A stretch of 64,000 nt of DNA from Winogradskyella aurantiaca (GTDB taxonomy: Bacteria; Bacteroidota; Bacteroidia; Flavobacteriales; Flavobacteriaceae). Both the position numbers and the translations under genes were made by a program. The DNA is taken from assembly GCF_003362725.1 (NCBI RefSeq), contig NZ_QKTV01000005.1, positions 186,001-250,000 on the forward strand. Reading direction: 5' to 3'. Under the pieces are notes generated by a model. The model was not told the DNA's origin and ran no database searches. It worked only from the letters and a program-made list of their open reading frames with translations. Of the stretch, positions 8,710-19,500 are shown piece after piece; the stretch's first letter is position 1, and each line of letters begins with the position of its first letter.

Positions 8710-9450
8710 ATGAGAAAACTATTATTCACCTGTCTTTTAGCCCCATTATTCTTGGTGGCACAAAATGACACAAAGATTATTAACCTCACTCAGGTTAATG
8801 TGAAGATGGGCCATGAAATGCAATTCATGGAAGGCATGAAAATGTACAAAAAATGCTACGTGAACAACAATGGCGCCAATGAATGGAATGCCTGGCGTCA
8901 GGTTCAAGGAAAAAACATGACCATGGCATTTACAGACACTATGGATAAGTGGGCTGAAATGGACGATCAGAGCGATCCAGCTGGTAACACTTGCCGTACC
9001 ATGTTTAATGAATTCATTATGCCACATGTAGCTGGATATGAAAGCTCTATGGCAACCACCATGCCAGATGTAAGTCCAGCTGAAGCCGTTTCAACGGACA
9101 AGGTATGGGTGACGTATTTTAGAGTTAACAATTCTTCAGATTTTATGGATGCTATTAAGACCGTGTCTTCTGCCATGAAAGAAGTAGAAGGGCAACCTCG
9201 TGGCTATTGGTATGCCTTTGCAGGTGGTGGCTCAGATTCTGCTGATTACATGGTAGCCTGGCCTTTTGAAAATTATGCCGACCTCGATGTAGATATGGAT
9301 GGCGTTTGGGAAGTATGTGCCAAAAAGCACGGTCAAAAGAAAACTGATGAAGTACGTGCGAAATTCCGCGCTTCATTGGATGATTCCTGGGCTTATATCT
9401 ATGATAAGAGTGAGGACCTGACGTATTCTAAAGCTGAAGAAGCTAACTAA
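8710..9450 (+). CDS. Secreted protein, apparently two tandem dimeric alpha/beta-barrel-like domains
   Basis: The 246-residue protein has a signal peptide (residues 1-17, ending LFLVA). The mature part can be read as two repeats of about 100 residues: each opens with a beta-strand (INLTQVNVKMGHEMQF; VWVTYFRVNNSSDF), then a helix, then a Trp-rich strand (NEWNAWRQVQG; RGYWYAFAGGG) and a loop with an FTDTMDKWAEMD or FENYADLDVDMD segment. This resembles ferredoxin-like ABM-type domains, an inference from pattern only. No metal or haem motif is evident. It ends at a good terminator. Function unknown. Confidence 0.6.
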   Translation: MRKLLFTCLLAPLFLVAQNDTKIINLTQVNVKMGHEMQFMEGMKMYKKCYVNNNGANEWNAWRQVQGKNMTMAFTDTMDKWAEMDDQSDPAGNTCRTMFNEFIMPHVAGYESSMATTMPDVSPAEAVSTDKVWVTYFRVNNSSDFMDAIKTVSSAMKEVEGQPRGYWYAFAGGGSDSADYMVAWPFENYADLDVDMDGVWEVCAKKHGQKKTDEVRAKFRASLDDSWAYIYDKSEDLTYSKAEEAN

Positions 9451-9456
9451 TTTAAT

Positions 9457-9493
9457 AAGGTCTTAATAGAATTTAGCTGTTAAGGCCTTTTTA
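9457..9493 (+). terminator. Rho-independent terminator
   Basis: AAGGTCTTAA (9457-9466) pairs with TTAAGGCCTT (9480-9489) with one G-U wobble and is followed by a T-rich tail. It closes the 8710 gene. Confidence 0.75.
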
Positions 9494-9517
9494 TTTCCTA
9501 ACTATAAAACGATTTAA

Positions 9518-10420
9518 ATGAGATACTTAATAATTCTAATCTTATGCGCAATGCTCACCGTGAGCTGCAATAGCGATGTACGATACACGCAACAATCCTC
9601 CGAAATTGAAACTGTAAAACAACATATCAACAACTACAATGATATGAATTACGATCTAGCTTTTATGGCAGACAACTCCTATTCATTCTTTAATACAAAA
9701 ACTGATTCTCTTTCCAAGAATGATTTGATTGCCTATCATAAAGCCAATGATGCCAACTATTCTAGCAGAGGGTTCCTGGCAGAGGATCAGGAGTTCGAAA
9801 TGGTGGTTACCGATCGTGGAGATACTTGGGTAAATGCCTGGTTGGATTGGAGTGGAACTATTAACGGTAGCGACAAAGCCATTGTAATTCCTATTCATTT
9901 GACTTATAAGTTTGAAGATGGCAAAATCACTCGAGAGCTAGGTTACTGGGATCCGTCACCTTTAATGGATGAGATGGAAGCCATTGCAGCTAAAAGCTCA
10001 GGGTCAAGCGCGTCTGGTGGTGGCTCGGCATCAAGTGCGTCTGGTGGTGGCTCGGCATCAAGTGCGTCTGGAAATGGATCAGCGTCATCAGATTCTAACC
10101 GACCAGAAGTGACCGAAGTTTCAACTATTGAGGAAATGTCTGCTTCAGACCCTGAGGCGGCTAAAATGAGTGCTGACCAATTAAGCGCTACTGTGGCAAG
10201 CCGCTTGAGAAATCCAAACTTTGCAGTTGATGAAAATTCTAAAGCACGGATTAGACTCACCGTTAACAGTGCCAATCAAATCGTAGTATTAGGAGTTGAT
10301 GGCGGCAATAAAGATGTTAAAGAATTTATTCTTGACCGACTCAACTATTATCATCTGGACTACGAATTCAGCGATAAACTGAAAGCTTATTCAGTTCCGG
10401 TAACTCTCGTTGCCAATTAA
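9518..10420 (+). CDS. Lipoprotein: NTF2/SnoaL-like domain, Ser-Gly linker, shared C-terminal domain
   Basis: This 300-residue lipoprotein has lipobox LTVSC with C17 followed by Asn-Ser. Residues about 25-150 look like an NTF2/SnoaL fold (VKQHINNYNDMNYDLAFM, then WVNAWLDWSG and HLTYKFEDGKI). Residues about 155-195 form a flexible Ser-Gly-Ala linker encoded by three tandem 27-nt repeats. Residues about 220-300 repeat the domain of the protein at 4261-4605. The linker suggests the C-terminal domain is held away from the membrane. It lies between two terminators, so it is monocistronic. Function unknown; the architecture is seen in the sequence, the fold names are inferred. Confidence 0.75.
   Translation: MRYLIILILCAMLTVSCNSDVRYTQQSSEIETVKQHINNYNDMNYDLAFMADNSYSFFNTKTDSLSKNDLIAYHKANDANYSSRGFLAEDQEFEMVVTDRGDTWVNAWLDWSGTINGSDKAIVIPIHLTYKFEDGKITRELGYWDPSPLMDEMEAIAAKSSGSSASGGGSASSASGGGSASSASGNGSASSDSNRPEVTEVSTIEEMSASDPEAAKMSADQLSATVASRLRNPNFAVDENSKARIRLTVNSANQIVVLGVDGGNKDVKEFILDRLNYYHLDYEFSDKLKAYSVPVTLVAN
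10004..10084 (+). repeat. Three tandem 27-nt repeats encoding SSASGGGSA
   Basis: Copies at 10004-10030, 10031-10057 and 10058-10084 encode SSASGGGSA, SSASGGGSA and SSASGNGSA. The first two differ at a single base. The repeat is in frame, so copy-number changes would lengthen or shorten the linker without a frameshift. Confidence 0.9.
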
Positions 10421-10434
10421 TTAATTTAATGGAT

Positions 10435-10463
10435 AAAAAAGCCTCTTGATGAGGCTTTTTTTT
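10435..10463 (+). terminator. Strong Rho-independent terminator
   Basis: GCCTC (10441-10445), loop TTGAT, GAGGC (10451-10455), flanked by an A-run and an eight-T run, so the paired stem extends to 11 bp. Confidence 0.93.
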
Positions 10464-10522
10464 ATTCTCTAAACTATGTCCAGAATAATTGCGTTAACTT
10501 GTAGTAACTAAAAATCAATCAA

Positions 10523-11710
10523 TTGATCAAAAACACCGAGCGGATCCAGTCCATTGATGTACTAAGAGGATTGGTCATGGTTTTAATGGCCTTGGATCAT
10601 GTTAGAGATTACACAAACACGGGTTACATGTTTATCGATCCAACTAATCTCGACTATACAACTCCATCCTTATTCTTTACGCGGTGGATTACCCATTTTT
10701 GCGCACCGGTCTTTGTATTTCTTGCAGGAACATCTGCATTTCTCTATGGGGCTAAATACAGTTCAAAGAATCGTTTGTCTAAATTTCTATTTACACGTGG
10801 CATCTGGTTGGTGCTAATTGAATTAACAGTAGTAAACTTTTCATGGACCTTTGACATAACTCTGAGTGTTCATATTTTTCAAGTTATTTGGGCCATTGGC
10901 ATTTGTATGATTTTTATGGCAGCCTTAATTCGGTTGCCCAAAAAACTACTCTTGGTTCTTGGATTAATCATTGTTTTTGGTCATAATATGCTTGATGGGA
11001 TCTCAGCTGATGGTTCAACGGTTCAAGATGTCATTTGGTACTTTACACACCAACACCACTTTCTGGTGATTAATGAGGGTACGGGCATGTTGGCCATTGC
11101 TTATCCATTCTTGCCCTGGTTAGGCATAATGATTCTTGGTTATTGTTTTGGTCATTTCTACCAGAGAGGATTTAACCCACGCATCAGACGTAAATACCTT
11201 CTGATTTTTGGCATTGGATCCATTTTATTGTTCTTTATATTGAGATTCATAAATGTTTACGGTGATCCACGATTATGGGAAGTAAGAGATTCTTTTGCGT
11301 ATACATTGTTGTCTTTTCTAAATACCACTAAGTATCCCCCCTCTCTCATTTATACACTCATGACCCTGGGGCCTGCCTTTATTTTTTTAAATCATATTGA
11401 ATTGGTTAGAAATAGATTTTCAAATATAATGGTCACGATTGGACGGGTGCCATTCTTCTATTATGTGATACATCTATACCTCATTCATATCATAGGAATG
11501 GCCGTGTTACCAATTTTAGGCGAGGATTGGAAAGAACTATTACTTTCTGTTGATGCTTTTAAAAGCGGCTATCTCGCCACTATTGGCTTCGATCTTTGGG
11601 TTACTTATTTGGTTTGGGTGCTTGTCATACTCATATTATATCCTCTGTGTAGAAAATTTATGCAATACAAAGCTGCCAACAAAGATAAATGGTGGTTAAG
11701 CTATTTATAG
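10523..11710 (+). CDS. Polytopic acyltransferase-like membrane protein (DUF1624 / HGSNAT-like)
   Basis: A 395-residue integral membrane protein with about nine to ten hydrophobic segments. The N-terminal signature RIQSIDVLRGLVMVLMALDHVRD is typical of DUF1624 / heparan-alpha-glucosaminide N-acetyltransferase-like proteins, which move acetyl groups across a membrane. The start is a TTG at 10523; no ATG precedes the signature. It is followed after 3 nt by the sulfatase gene, so the two are probably co-transcribed. That pairing would fit work on a sulfated or acetylated glycan, but this is inference. Confidence 0.75.
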   Translation: MIKNTERIQSIDVLRGLVMVLMALDHVRDYTNTGYMFIDPTNLDYTTPSLFFTRWITHFCAPVFVFLAGTSAFLYGAKYSSKNRLSKFLFTRGIWLVLIELTVVNFSWTFDITLSVHIFQVIWAIGICMIFMAALIRLPKKLLLVLGLIIVFGHNMLDGISADGSTVQDVIWYFTHQHHFLVINEGTGMLAIAYPFLPWLGIMILGYCFGHFYQRGFNPRIRRKYLLIFGIGSILLFFILRFINVYGDPRLWEVRDSFAYTLLSFLNTTKYPPSLIYTLMTLGPAFIFLNHIELVRNRFSNIMVTIGRVPFFYYVIHLYLIHIIGMAVLPILGEDWKELLLSVDAFKSGYLATIGFDLWVTYLVWVLVILILYPLCRKFMQYKAANKDKWWLSYL

Positions 11711-11713
11711 TTT

Positions 11714-13336
11714 ATGAGTAGATATCTTTCAAAGTACATCGGGATTCTGGTTTTATTGTTTCATGGATGGATTCAATCGCAATCCCAACCTAATATCTTA
11801 TTAATACTAGCAGACGACCTCGCCTTTACGGATATGAGCTGCTTTGGTGGCGAAATTCCAACACCTAATCTGGACAAGATAGCTTCTCAGGGTATCCGTT
11901 TTTCGCAATTTCATACAGCACCGTACTGTGCAGTTACCAGAGCCATGGTTTTAACTGGTAATAATAACCATGTTGCGGGAATGGGAAGTCAGGACTTAAG
12001 AACCAATGTAGAAGGTTATGAGGGTCACCTTTCGAACCGTGTGGTGACCATACCACAATTATTAAAAACCAAAGGTTTTTCAACCTTTATGGCCGGAAAA
12101 TGGCATTTAGGAACTCAAGTCGAGGACAATCCACATCATAAGGGGTTTGATAAGTCCTTTGTAATGCTGGAAGGCGCAGCTAATCATTACAACAACGTCG
12201 GTGTTCTTCGCGAACCTGCCATTTCTCCATATACTGAAAATGGCCAGCAAACAGAATGGCCTAAAGGAGCCTATTCAACAGATTTGTATACAGATAAGCT
12301 ATTATCCTATATAGAGCAGGCCCATAGCAATAATTCTCCATTCTTTGGCTTTGCAGCTTACACCTCCCCGCACTGGCCGCTTCAGGTAGACGAGAGGCAC
12401 TGGAAAAAATTCGAAGGAAACTACAAAGGAGGCTATGACTCCTTGAGGATTGCTCGGTTTAAAGGTGCTATTAAGGCTGGTCTAATTTCAGAGAATGCCC
12501 AACTACCCGCTAGATTTCCCGAGGTTGTTTCATGGAAAAATTTATCGACTCAAGAGAAAAAAATTGAAGAACGGAAAATGGAGCTCTATGCTGGTATGGT
12601 AGATAATCTGGATTATAATGTTGGCCGATTAATAACCAAACTCAAGGAATTGGGAATTTATGAGGACACCATAATTATGTTCATGTCGGACAATGGTGCC
12701 GCAGCAGAAGACTTTGTCAATCATTCTTACTTCGGCCCTTATATTAAACAACATTTTGATAATAATTATAACAACATGGGACAACCGGATTCTTATGTGT
12801 CTTATGGGCCTCAATGGGCCGAAGCCGGTTCCGCCCCCTTTAAATACTTCAAAGGATATACCACAGAAGGTGGTATGAGAGCACCACTTATCATTTCGGG
12901 CCTGCAAATAAAGAGGTCCAATTCACTAGAAACACAGTTTTTGACCTTAATGGACATTGCCCCAACACTGTATGATTTGCTGGAAATATCTTATCCTTCT
13001 GAATACAATAGTCATGAGATAGAAGCCTTAAAAGGGGCATCCCTTTTACCTTTATTCAAGGATGATACTATTAAGATTCACGACGAAAATTACGTTTTTG
13101 CCCTAGAACACAGAGGCTATACCATGTTGCGTAAGGGCGACTGGAAATTAGTTAACATACACTCCCCATTGGACTTCAAAAACTTTGAACTGTACAACAT
13201 TAAATCCGACCCGGGTGAATCGGTTAATATAAGACGTCTGCATCCTAATAAATTTGAATCATTAATGCTAGAATGGGAAGCGTTTTCAAAAGAAGTTGGT
13301 GTGGTAACTCCTACCCCAAAGTCAGGTGCGCATTAA
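11714..13336 (+). CDS. Exported type I sulfatase (arylsulfatase family, S1)
   Basis: It hydrolyses sulfate esters in the periplasm or outside. The 540-residue protein has a signal peptide (residues 1-24) and the N-terminal metal site NILLILADDL. The formylglycine site is C72-A-V-T-R76, where the canonical third residue Pro or Ala is Val. GKWHLG follows and a second metal motif MSDNG lies at about residue 320. A C-terminal subdomain (GYTMLRKGDWKLV, ELYNIKSDPGE) completes the family layout. Its neighbours are an acyltransferase-like gene upstream and peptidase-type genes downstream. The substrate is unknown, and no maturation enzyme (FGE or anSME) with intact motifs is in the window. Confidence 0.9.
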   Translation: MSRYLSKYIGILVLLFHGWIQSQSQPNILLILADDLAFTDMSCFGGEIPTPNLDKIASQGIRFSQFHTAPYCAVTRAMVLTGNNNHVAGMGSQDLRTNVEGYEGHLSNRVVTIPQLLKTKGFSTFMAGKWHLGTQVEDNPHHKGFDKSFVMLEGAANHYNNVGVLREPAISPYTENGQQTEWPKGAYSTDLYTDKLLSYIEQAHSNNSPFFGFAAYTSPHWPLQVDERHWKKFEGNYKGGYDSLRIARFKGAIKAGLISENAQLPARFPEVVSWKNLSTQEKKIEERKMELYAGMVDNLDYNVGRLITKLKELGIYEDTIIMFMSDNGAAAEDFVNHSYFGPYIKQHFDNNYNNMGQPDSYVSYGPQWAEAGSAPFKYFKGYTTEGGMRAPLIISGLQIKRSNSLETQFLTLMDIAPTLYDLLEISYPSEYNSHEIEALKGASLLPLFKDDTIKIHDENYVFALEHRGYTMLRKGDWKLVNIHSPLDFKNFELYNIKSDPGESVNIRRLHPNKFESLMLEWEAFSKEVGVVTPTPKSGAH

Positions 13337-13430
13337 TTGTTGATCCTTTTAAAAAACTGAGAGAATTTCACTACCTTTTCGTTTCTATTTTCCATGCCCC
13401 GGCAAATAGCAATCAACCAACATCATAAAA

Positions 13431-16400
13431 ATGAAAAAAAACATCCTATTGCTTGTATTGGCTTTATGTGCCTTTAGCTTAAGTCATTCACAAAAATCCA
13501 AAAAGAAATCTTCAAATACTACTAATTCTCATTTCCAGGATAGTCTAATTCACGGATTAAAATGGAGAAATATCGGCCCTTTTAGAGGTGGAAGATCCGT
13601 GACATCCACAGGGGTCACCGGTGACCCACTCACCTATTATATGGGCTCTACAGGTGGTGGAGTTTGGAAAACACAGGACGCAGGAATTTCCTGGAAGAAT
13701 ATTTCCGATGGCCATTTTAAAATGGGCACTGTTGGTGCCATTGCTGTGTCGGAATCTGATCCCAATATAGTCGTTGTAGGCATGGGTGAACACGCTGCCC
13801 GAGGTGTTATGACTTCAATGGGTGATGGTGTTTATAAATCAATGGATGCCGGAAAAACCTGGACGCATTTAGGCCTTGAAAAAACAAGACATATTTCAGA
13901 TGTTATCATTCATCCCACCAATCCAGACATCATCTTCATTTCAGCGCAAGGGGCTCAGTACGCCCCATCAGAAGACCGTGGAATTTACAAGACTACAGAT
14001 GGTGGAAAGAACTGGACCAAGGTCTTCTATATTGATACTACTACGGGTTGCTCATCCATAAGTATGGACTATAACAATCCAAGGATTTTATATGCCTCTA
14101 TGTGGCAACACCGACGTTATCCCTGGTACATGGAATCAGGAGGTAAAAGTTCTGGTTTATTCAAATCAACTGATGGAGGAACCACCTGGAATGAAATGAC
14201 TGAGGGATTACCAGAAGATTTAGGAAAATCTGGGATATCCGTTTCACGTGCAGATTCGGAAACGGTATACGCTGTCATTGAAGCAGAAGGCGAGAAAGCT
14301 GGAGTCTACAAATCTACCAATGCAGGCGATAAATGGACTCAGGTTAATAAAGACCGAATCAACATTACCAGATCATGGTATTATATGGAGATTTTTGCTG
14401 ATCCTCAAAATGCGAATGTGGTGTATGTGCTCAATGCCCCAGTAATGAAGTCCATTGATGGAGGTAAAAGCTTTTCAAATATTCCTGTACCCCATGGTGA
14501 TAATCATCATCTTTGGATCAACCCAAAGAACAATGAGGTCATGATTAATTCCAATGACGGTGGGGCTAACATCTCTTTTAATGGAGGTAAAAGCTGGAGT
14601 ACACAGAAAAACCAACCTACTGTTCAATTTTATAGGGTTATTACAGACAATCGTTTCCCTTATTACGTTTATGGCGGTCAACAGGACAATTCAACAGTAG
14701 CCATAGCTAGTAGAACCAATGATGGGGGAATTGGATGGAAAGATTGGTATGCCACGGCAGGTGGTGAAAGTGCCTATTTGGCTTTTGATCCTGATGATCC
14801 AACAACGGTTTATGGTGGTACTTACCAGGGAAATCTGAGTCGCTGGACTATGGATTCTAAAGAACAAAAATCCATCAAACAATATCCAGAACTAGGCCTG
14901 AGTATTGCACCTAAAGATTCTAAATACCGTTACAATTGGAATGCACCTGTAATTACTTCCCCCCACGATAGAAACACCATTTACCATGCTGGAAATATGG
15001 TATTTAAGAGTACCAACGAAGGACAAAGCTGGGAAGTGGTAAGTCCTGACCTTACTAAAAATGAGATAGAAAAGCATGGTCCTGGAGGAGGTCCTTTTAC
15101 GAACGAAGCAGCAGGAGGTGAAAATTATAATACGATTACGGCTTTAGTAGAATCCCAACATGAAGAGGGAGTTCTATATGCAGGAACAGATGATGGTACC
15201 CTTCAAGTGACAAAAGATGGAGGAGCTAACTGGACCAATGTTACTCCTAAGGGAATATCAGATGGCATCATTAATAGTATTGACATTTCAGAGCACGATC
15301 CAGCAAAAGTATACATTACGGTAATGCGCTATAAAAGTATGGATCTAACACCACACATTTTCAAATCATCTAATTATGGAAACTCCTGGACCAAGATTGT
15401 CTCTGGAATCGACGATCCTAATGGATTCGCAAGAGTGGTAAGGGCTGACAAAAAGAAAGATGGCGTCTTATACGCAGGAACAGAAGTGGGCATGTATCTA
15501 TCTGTAAATGATGGAGCAAGCTGGCAGAAACTACAATTAAACTTACCCATAACACCAATCAATGATTTAATTATTCAGGATAATGATTTGGTAGCTGCTA
15601 CTGGAGGGCGCGGATTTTGGATATTGGACGATCTGGCTGTATTTCAACAAGCTGATAAAAGTGATGCCTTAAAAATTTACCAACCAAAGGACACACCAAT
15701 ATTCTTTGGAGGGAACTCAAATGCAGTTGGCCAAGGACAAAACCCAAGATCAGGTGTACTTATTGATTATTTTCTGCCTGAAGAAGTTGACTCCTTGGAA
15801 CTCACATTAGAAGTACGTCAGGATGGTAAGCTTATTAGAAACTATAGCAGCAAAAAACCAGAAAATTTTAGAAGCTGGCCTGGTGGACCACCGTCACCTC
15901 AGGTTCTTCCCGCTAAACAGGGCTTTAACCGTTTTGCCTGGGGCTTTGATCGTAATTCACTACCACCAGTAGATGACGTCTTTGTGTTCGGGTATTTGGG
16001 TGGATCTACAGTTGCTCCTGGAACCTATTCCTTAAAGTTAACGCTTGGTGATACTTCTTCAGAAACAACAGTGAATGTGCTTCCAAATCCAGCAATAGAA
16101 GCATCTAAACAAGATTACATAGAACAACAAACCATGTTATTGACTATCGAAGAAACTGTGAAAGAAATGCACAATGCTGTCAATAATATGCGCTCTGCCA
16201 AGGCACAAATTAAGAACTTCGAAAAACTGCTTAAAAATCAAGAAGGTTCGGAGGATCTAATTACGAAAGGTAAAGAGCTTTCGAAACGCATTTCAACCTG
16301 GGAAGAAAACCTAATTCAACCAAAGCAAAAAACCTTTCAGGATGTGATCAATTTTAACAACAAACTCAATTCGCAATTGTTAAACCTAGCAGGCTATATA

Positions 16401-16574
16401 AATCAGGCAGATCCAAAGGTAACCCAAGGTGCAAAAGAGCGTTTAAAAGACCTTTTGGCAGATTGGCGTGTTTACAAGGATGAACACGATGCTATTGTTA
16501 GTAAAGAAATGGCTGATTATAACACAGCCTATAAAGCATTAAACTTACCTGCCATTGTATTAAAACAGAAATAA
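13431..16574 (+). CDS. Exported BNR / sortilin (VPS10)-like beta-propeller protein
   Basis: A 1047-residue protein with signal peptide (residues 1-20). The first 700 residues hold many Asp-box (S/TxDxGxTW) repeats, for example [33 protein letters not shown] and [11 protein letters not shown], the mark of BNR/sortilin-type propellers. An Ig-like stretch follows, then a helical coiled-coil C-terminus (about residues 900-1040). Databases often label such proteins 'glycosyl hydrolase', but no catalytic residues of a glycosidase family are visible. The gene runs straight into the Tricorn-like gene (24-nt gap), so a shared role in handling exported proteins or peptides is plausible. Confidence 0.8.
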   Translation: MKKNILLLVLALCAFSLSHSQKSKKKSSNTTNSHFQDSLIHGLKWRNIGPFRGGRSVTSTGVTGDPLTYYMGSTGGGVWKTQDAGISWKNISDGHFKMGTVGAIAVSESDPNIVVVGMGEHAARGVMTSMGDGVYKSMDAGKTWTHLGLEKTRHISDVIIHPTNPDIIFISAQGAQYAPSEDRGIYKTTDGGKNWTKVFYIDTTTGCSSISMDYNNPRILYASMWQHRRYPWYMESGGKSSGLFKSTDGGTTWNEMTEGLPEDLGKSGISVSRADSETVYAVIEAEGEKAGVYKSTNAGDKWTQVNKDRINITRSWYYMEIFADPQNANVVYVLNAPVMKSIDGGKSFSNIPVPHGDNHHLWINPKNNEVMINSNDGGANISFNGGKSWSTQKNQPTVQFYRVITDNRFPYYVYGGQQDNSTVAIASRTNDGGIGWKDWYATAGGESAYLAFDPDDPTTVYGGTYQGNLSRWTMDSKEQKSIKQYPELGLSIAPKDSKYRYNWNAPVITSPHDRNTIYHAGNMVFKSTNEGQSWEVVSPDLTKNEIEKHGPGGGPFTNEAAGGENYNTITALVESQHEEGVLYAGTDDGTLQVTKDGGANWTNVTPKGISDGIINSIDISEHDPAKVYITVMRYKSMDLTPHIFKSSNYGNSWTKIVSGIDDPNGFARVVRADKKKDGVLYAGTEVGMYLSVNDGASWQKLQLNLPITPINDLIIQDNDLVAATGGRGFWILDDLAVFQQADKSDALKIYQPKDTPIFFGGNSNAVGQGQNPRSGVLIDYFLPEEVDSLELTLEVRQDGKLIRNYSSKKPENFRSWPGGPPSPQVLPAKQGFNRFAWGFDRNSLPPVDDVFVFGYLGGSTVAPGTYSLKLTLGDTSSETTVNVLPNPAIEASKQDYIEQQTMLLTIEETVKEMHNAVNNMRSAKAQIKNFEKLLKNQEGSEDLITKGKELSKRISTWEENLIQPKQKTFQDVINFNNKLNSQLLNLAGYINQADPKVTQGAKERLKDLLADWRVYKDEHDAIVSKEMADYNTAYKALNLPAIVLKQK

Positions 16575-16598
16575 TCATCAATCGTTAGCATTATCATT

Positions 16599-19500
16599 AT
16601 GAAACAACCATTCATCTACTTATTTATAGGTCTTTTGTTAGGACAACTGAGTATCGCTCAAGGAACCAGATTATTACGCGACCCTGACATTAGCGATACC
16701 CATATCGCATTTACTTACGGAAGCGATATCTGGATTGTTGATAAAACTGGTGGTCTGGCCAAACGCATCACCAGTACTCCAGCCATTGAAGCGCATCCCC
16801 ACTTTTCTCCTGATGGTAAGTGGATTGCATTTAGTTCCAATCGTGCAGGGGTCAGCAACGTTTATGTTGTTTCTATTGAGGGTGGTACTCCAAAACGACT
16901 TACCTGGCATCCAACAGGGTCCAGAGTTAGAGGATGGACTAATGATGGAAGCTCGGTACTTATGAGCAGTAGTCGGGATACGGCTCCAAGAGGTTACGAC
17001 AGACTTTATACCGTATCCGTTGATGGAGGTTTGCCAAAACTTATAAGCTCCCAATGGGGTTACGATGGAGACTATTCTCCAGACGCCTCTCAAATGATCA
17101 TTGATAAAATGGATCGCTGGGATGTGGAATGGCGCGCCTATCGAGGGGGACAAAATACTCCATTAATTATAATGGATTTGGATACGCAGAACGAAATCCT
17201 ATTACCAAATACAGATCGAACCACCGATATTAAACCACTATGGTTAAATGATAACATCTATTTCCTATCCGATCGTGATCTGGTAGCCAATATCTGGTCG
17301 TTTGACCCTTCCAATTCGCAACTCAGTCAAGTGACCCAATTTAAAGGCTCAGATATTAAAAATATCAATGGATATGGAAACACGCTTGTTTATGAAAGAG
17401 ATGGCTTTATTCATACTATGGATATAAGTTCCGGTAATTCCTCACAATTAAACATCGAGGTAGTTGGCGATTTCCCGTGGGCCGAAACCAAATGGGAAAA
17501 CGTAACAGGGCGAGCGCAATCAGCTTCGCTCTCCCCTAACGGTAAGCGTGTCATCCTGCAAGCAAGAGGAGACATCTTTACAGTGCCTATTGAAAATGGC
17601 GATTCCAGAAATATCAGCAACACCTCAGGAGTGGCAGACCGTAGACCATTATGGTCACCAAAAGGTGATAAGATTGCCTGGTTTTCAGATGCGAATAGAA
17701 AAAACTACCAATTGATAGTGAGTAATCAGGATGGTACAAAAATTTTAGACAAAATAGACATTGGTGAATCAAAATTAGGATGGAGTCCCAGTTGGTCTCC
17801 TGATGGGAGTCACATTGCCTTCGTAGATGACGATGTGCGTCTGAGAGTGGTTAATTTAAAATCGAAAAAGATCAAGACGATCGATATTGGTGGCATCAAC
17901 ATTGAGCGTGGTGCTATTGAATTAAAATGGTCTCCAGATTCGAAATGGATTGCCTACGCCAAAACGGGTGATAATATGCTTCGGCAAATTTATTTGTGGT
18001 CCAGAGATTCTGGATCATCAACGGCCATTACCGACCCTTTTGCAGATTCTTTCTCACCGGCATGGGATCTCAACAAAAAACAACTGTATTTCTTAGCAAG
18101 TACGAACATTGCCTTAGGATCTGGATGGGCCAATACCAGTTCCATGGCGTCGGATGAAACCTATGGTGCCTATGTTGTTAACCTGGACGCCGGCGACACC
18201 TCCCCGTTTAAACCTAAAAGTGATGAGGAAGACATAACAGAAGATGACGAATCGTCGAAGGATGAGAAAAAAGATGGAAAGGATAAAAAGAAGGAAGCTT
18301 CAGGTCTTAAAATAGATTTCGATAATATTGGTAGACGCACTTTGCCCATGCCGGTACCAGTAAGAAGTTATGCCTACATATTGGCGGGTCCTGAGAATAC
18401 AGCCTTTTTAGCAGAGCGTGTGCCCAATAGCCGAGGATTAACACTTCATAAGTTCGATCTTAAAAAGCAAGAGAGCAAAGAGTTTACAGCTGGCGCTAGT
18501 GGCACATTTATAACCCCAAATGGTAAACATATGCTCGCACGAATCAATGGTGGATGGAAGCTGGTAAAAACCAGCGGATCTAATGCCAAAGGGGCCAAAT
18601 CCATCAAACCAAACCTACAGATGAAACTCAACAGAACCGAAGAGTGGGAGCAAATGTTTGAAGAGGCCTGGCGTTATGAGCGTGATTATTTCTATGATCC
18701 TAATATTCATGGCCGGGATTGGAATGTTGTATACAAACGATATGCACCTTTAGTGCCTTTTATAAAACACAGAGCAGATCTCACCTATATTTTTGATCAA
18801 ATGAATGGAGAATTATCCGTAGGTCACAGCTTTGTTGGCGGTGGAGATTATCCAGAAGTAGAGCGCAACCAAGTAGGTCTTCTCGGCGCTGATTTTGGCC
18901 TTGAGAATGGACGTTACCAAATCAAACGAATCTACACCACAGAAAACTGGAATCCAGGATTAGAAGGACCCCTGGATGCCCCAGGATTAAATATAAAGGA
19001 AGGCTATTACATTGTTGGCATCAACAATCAGGAGCTCAGCTCAGATGATAACATATTTGAATTCTTAGACGGCACATCTGGAAAACAAACGGTATTACAT
19101 GTTAATTCCTCACCAGAATTCGATGGGCATTGGACTGAAATTGTAGAACCCTTGAGAAGCGAAAATTCCCTAAGGCAACGTACCTGGGTAGAAGACAACA
19201 GACGCCGTGTAGATGAACTCTCCAATGGAAGATTGGGCTACATATGGGTACCCAATACAGGGGGACCAGGGTTTGTGTCCTTCAATCGGTACTTTTTTGC
19301 ACAACAAAATAAGGAAGGAGCGGTGATAGACGAACGTTTTAATGGAGGAGGTTTATTGGACGACTACATGGTAGATCTTATGACCAGAAAAGTGCGCGCA
19401 GCATTAACCAATGAGGTCCCTAATGGAAAACCATTTACCTTACCCGCGGGAATTTTAGGTCCAAAAGTATTACTCATTAACGAGCTAGCCGGTTCTGGTG

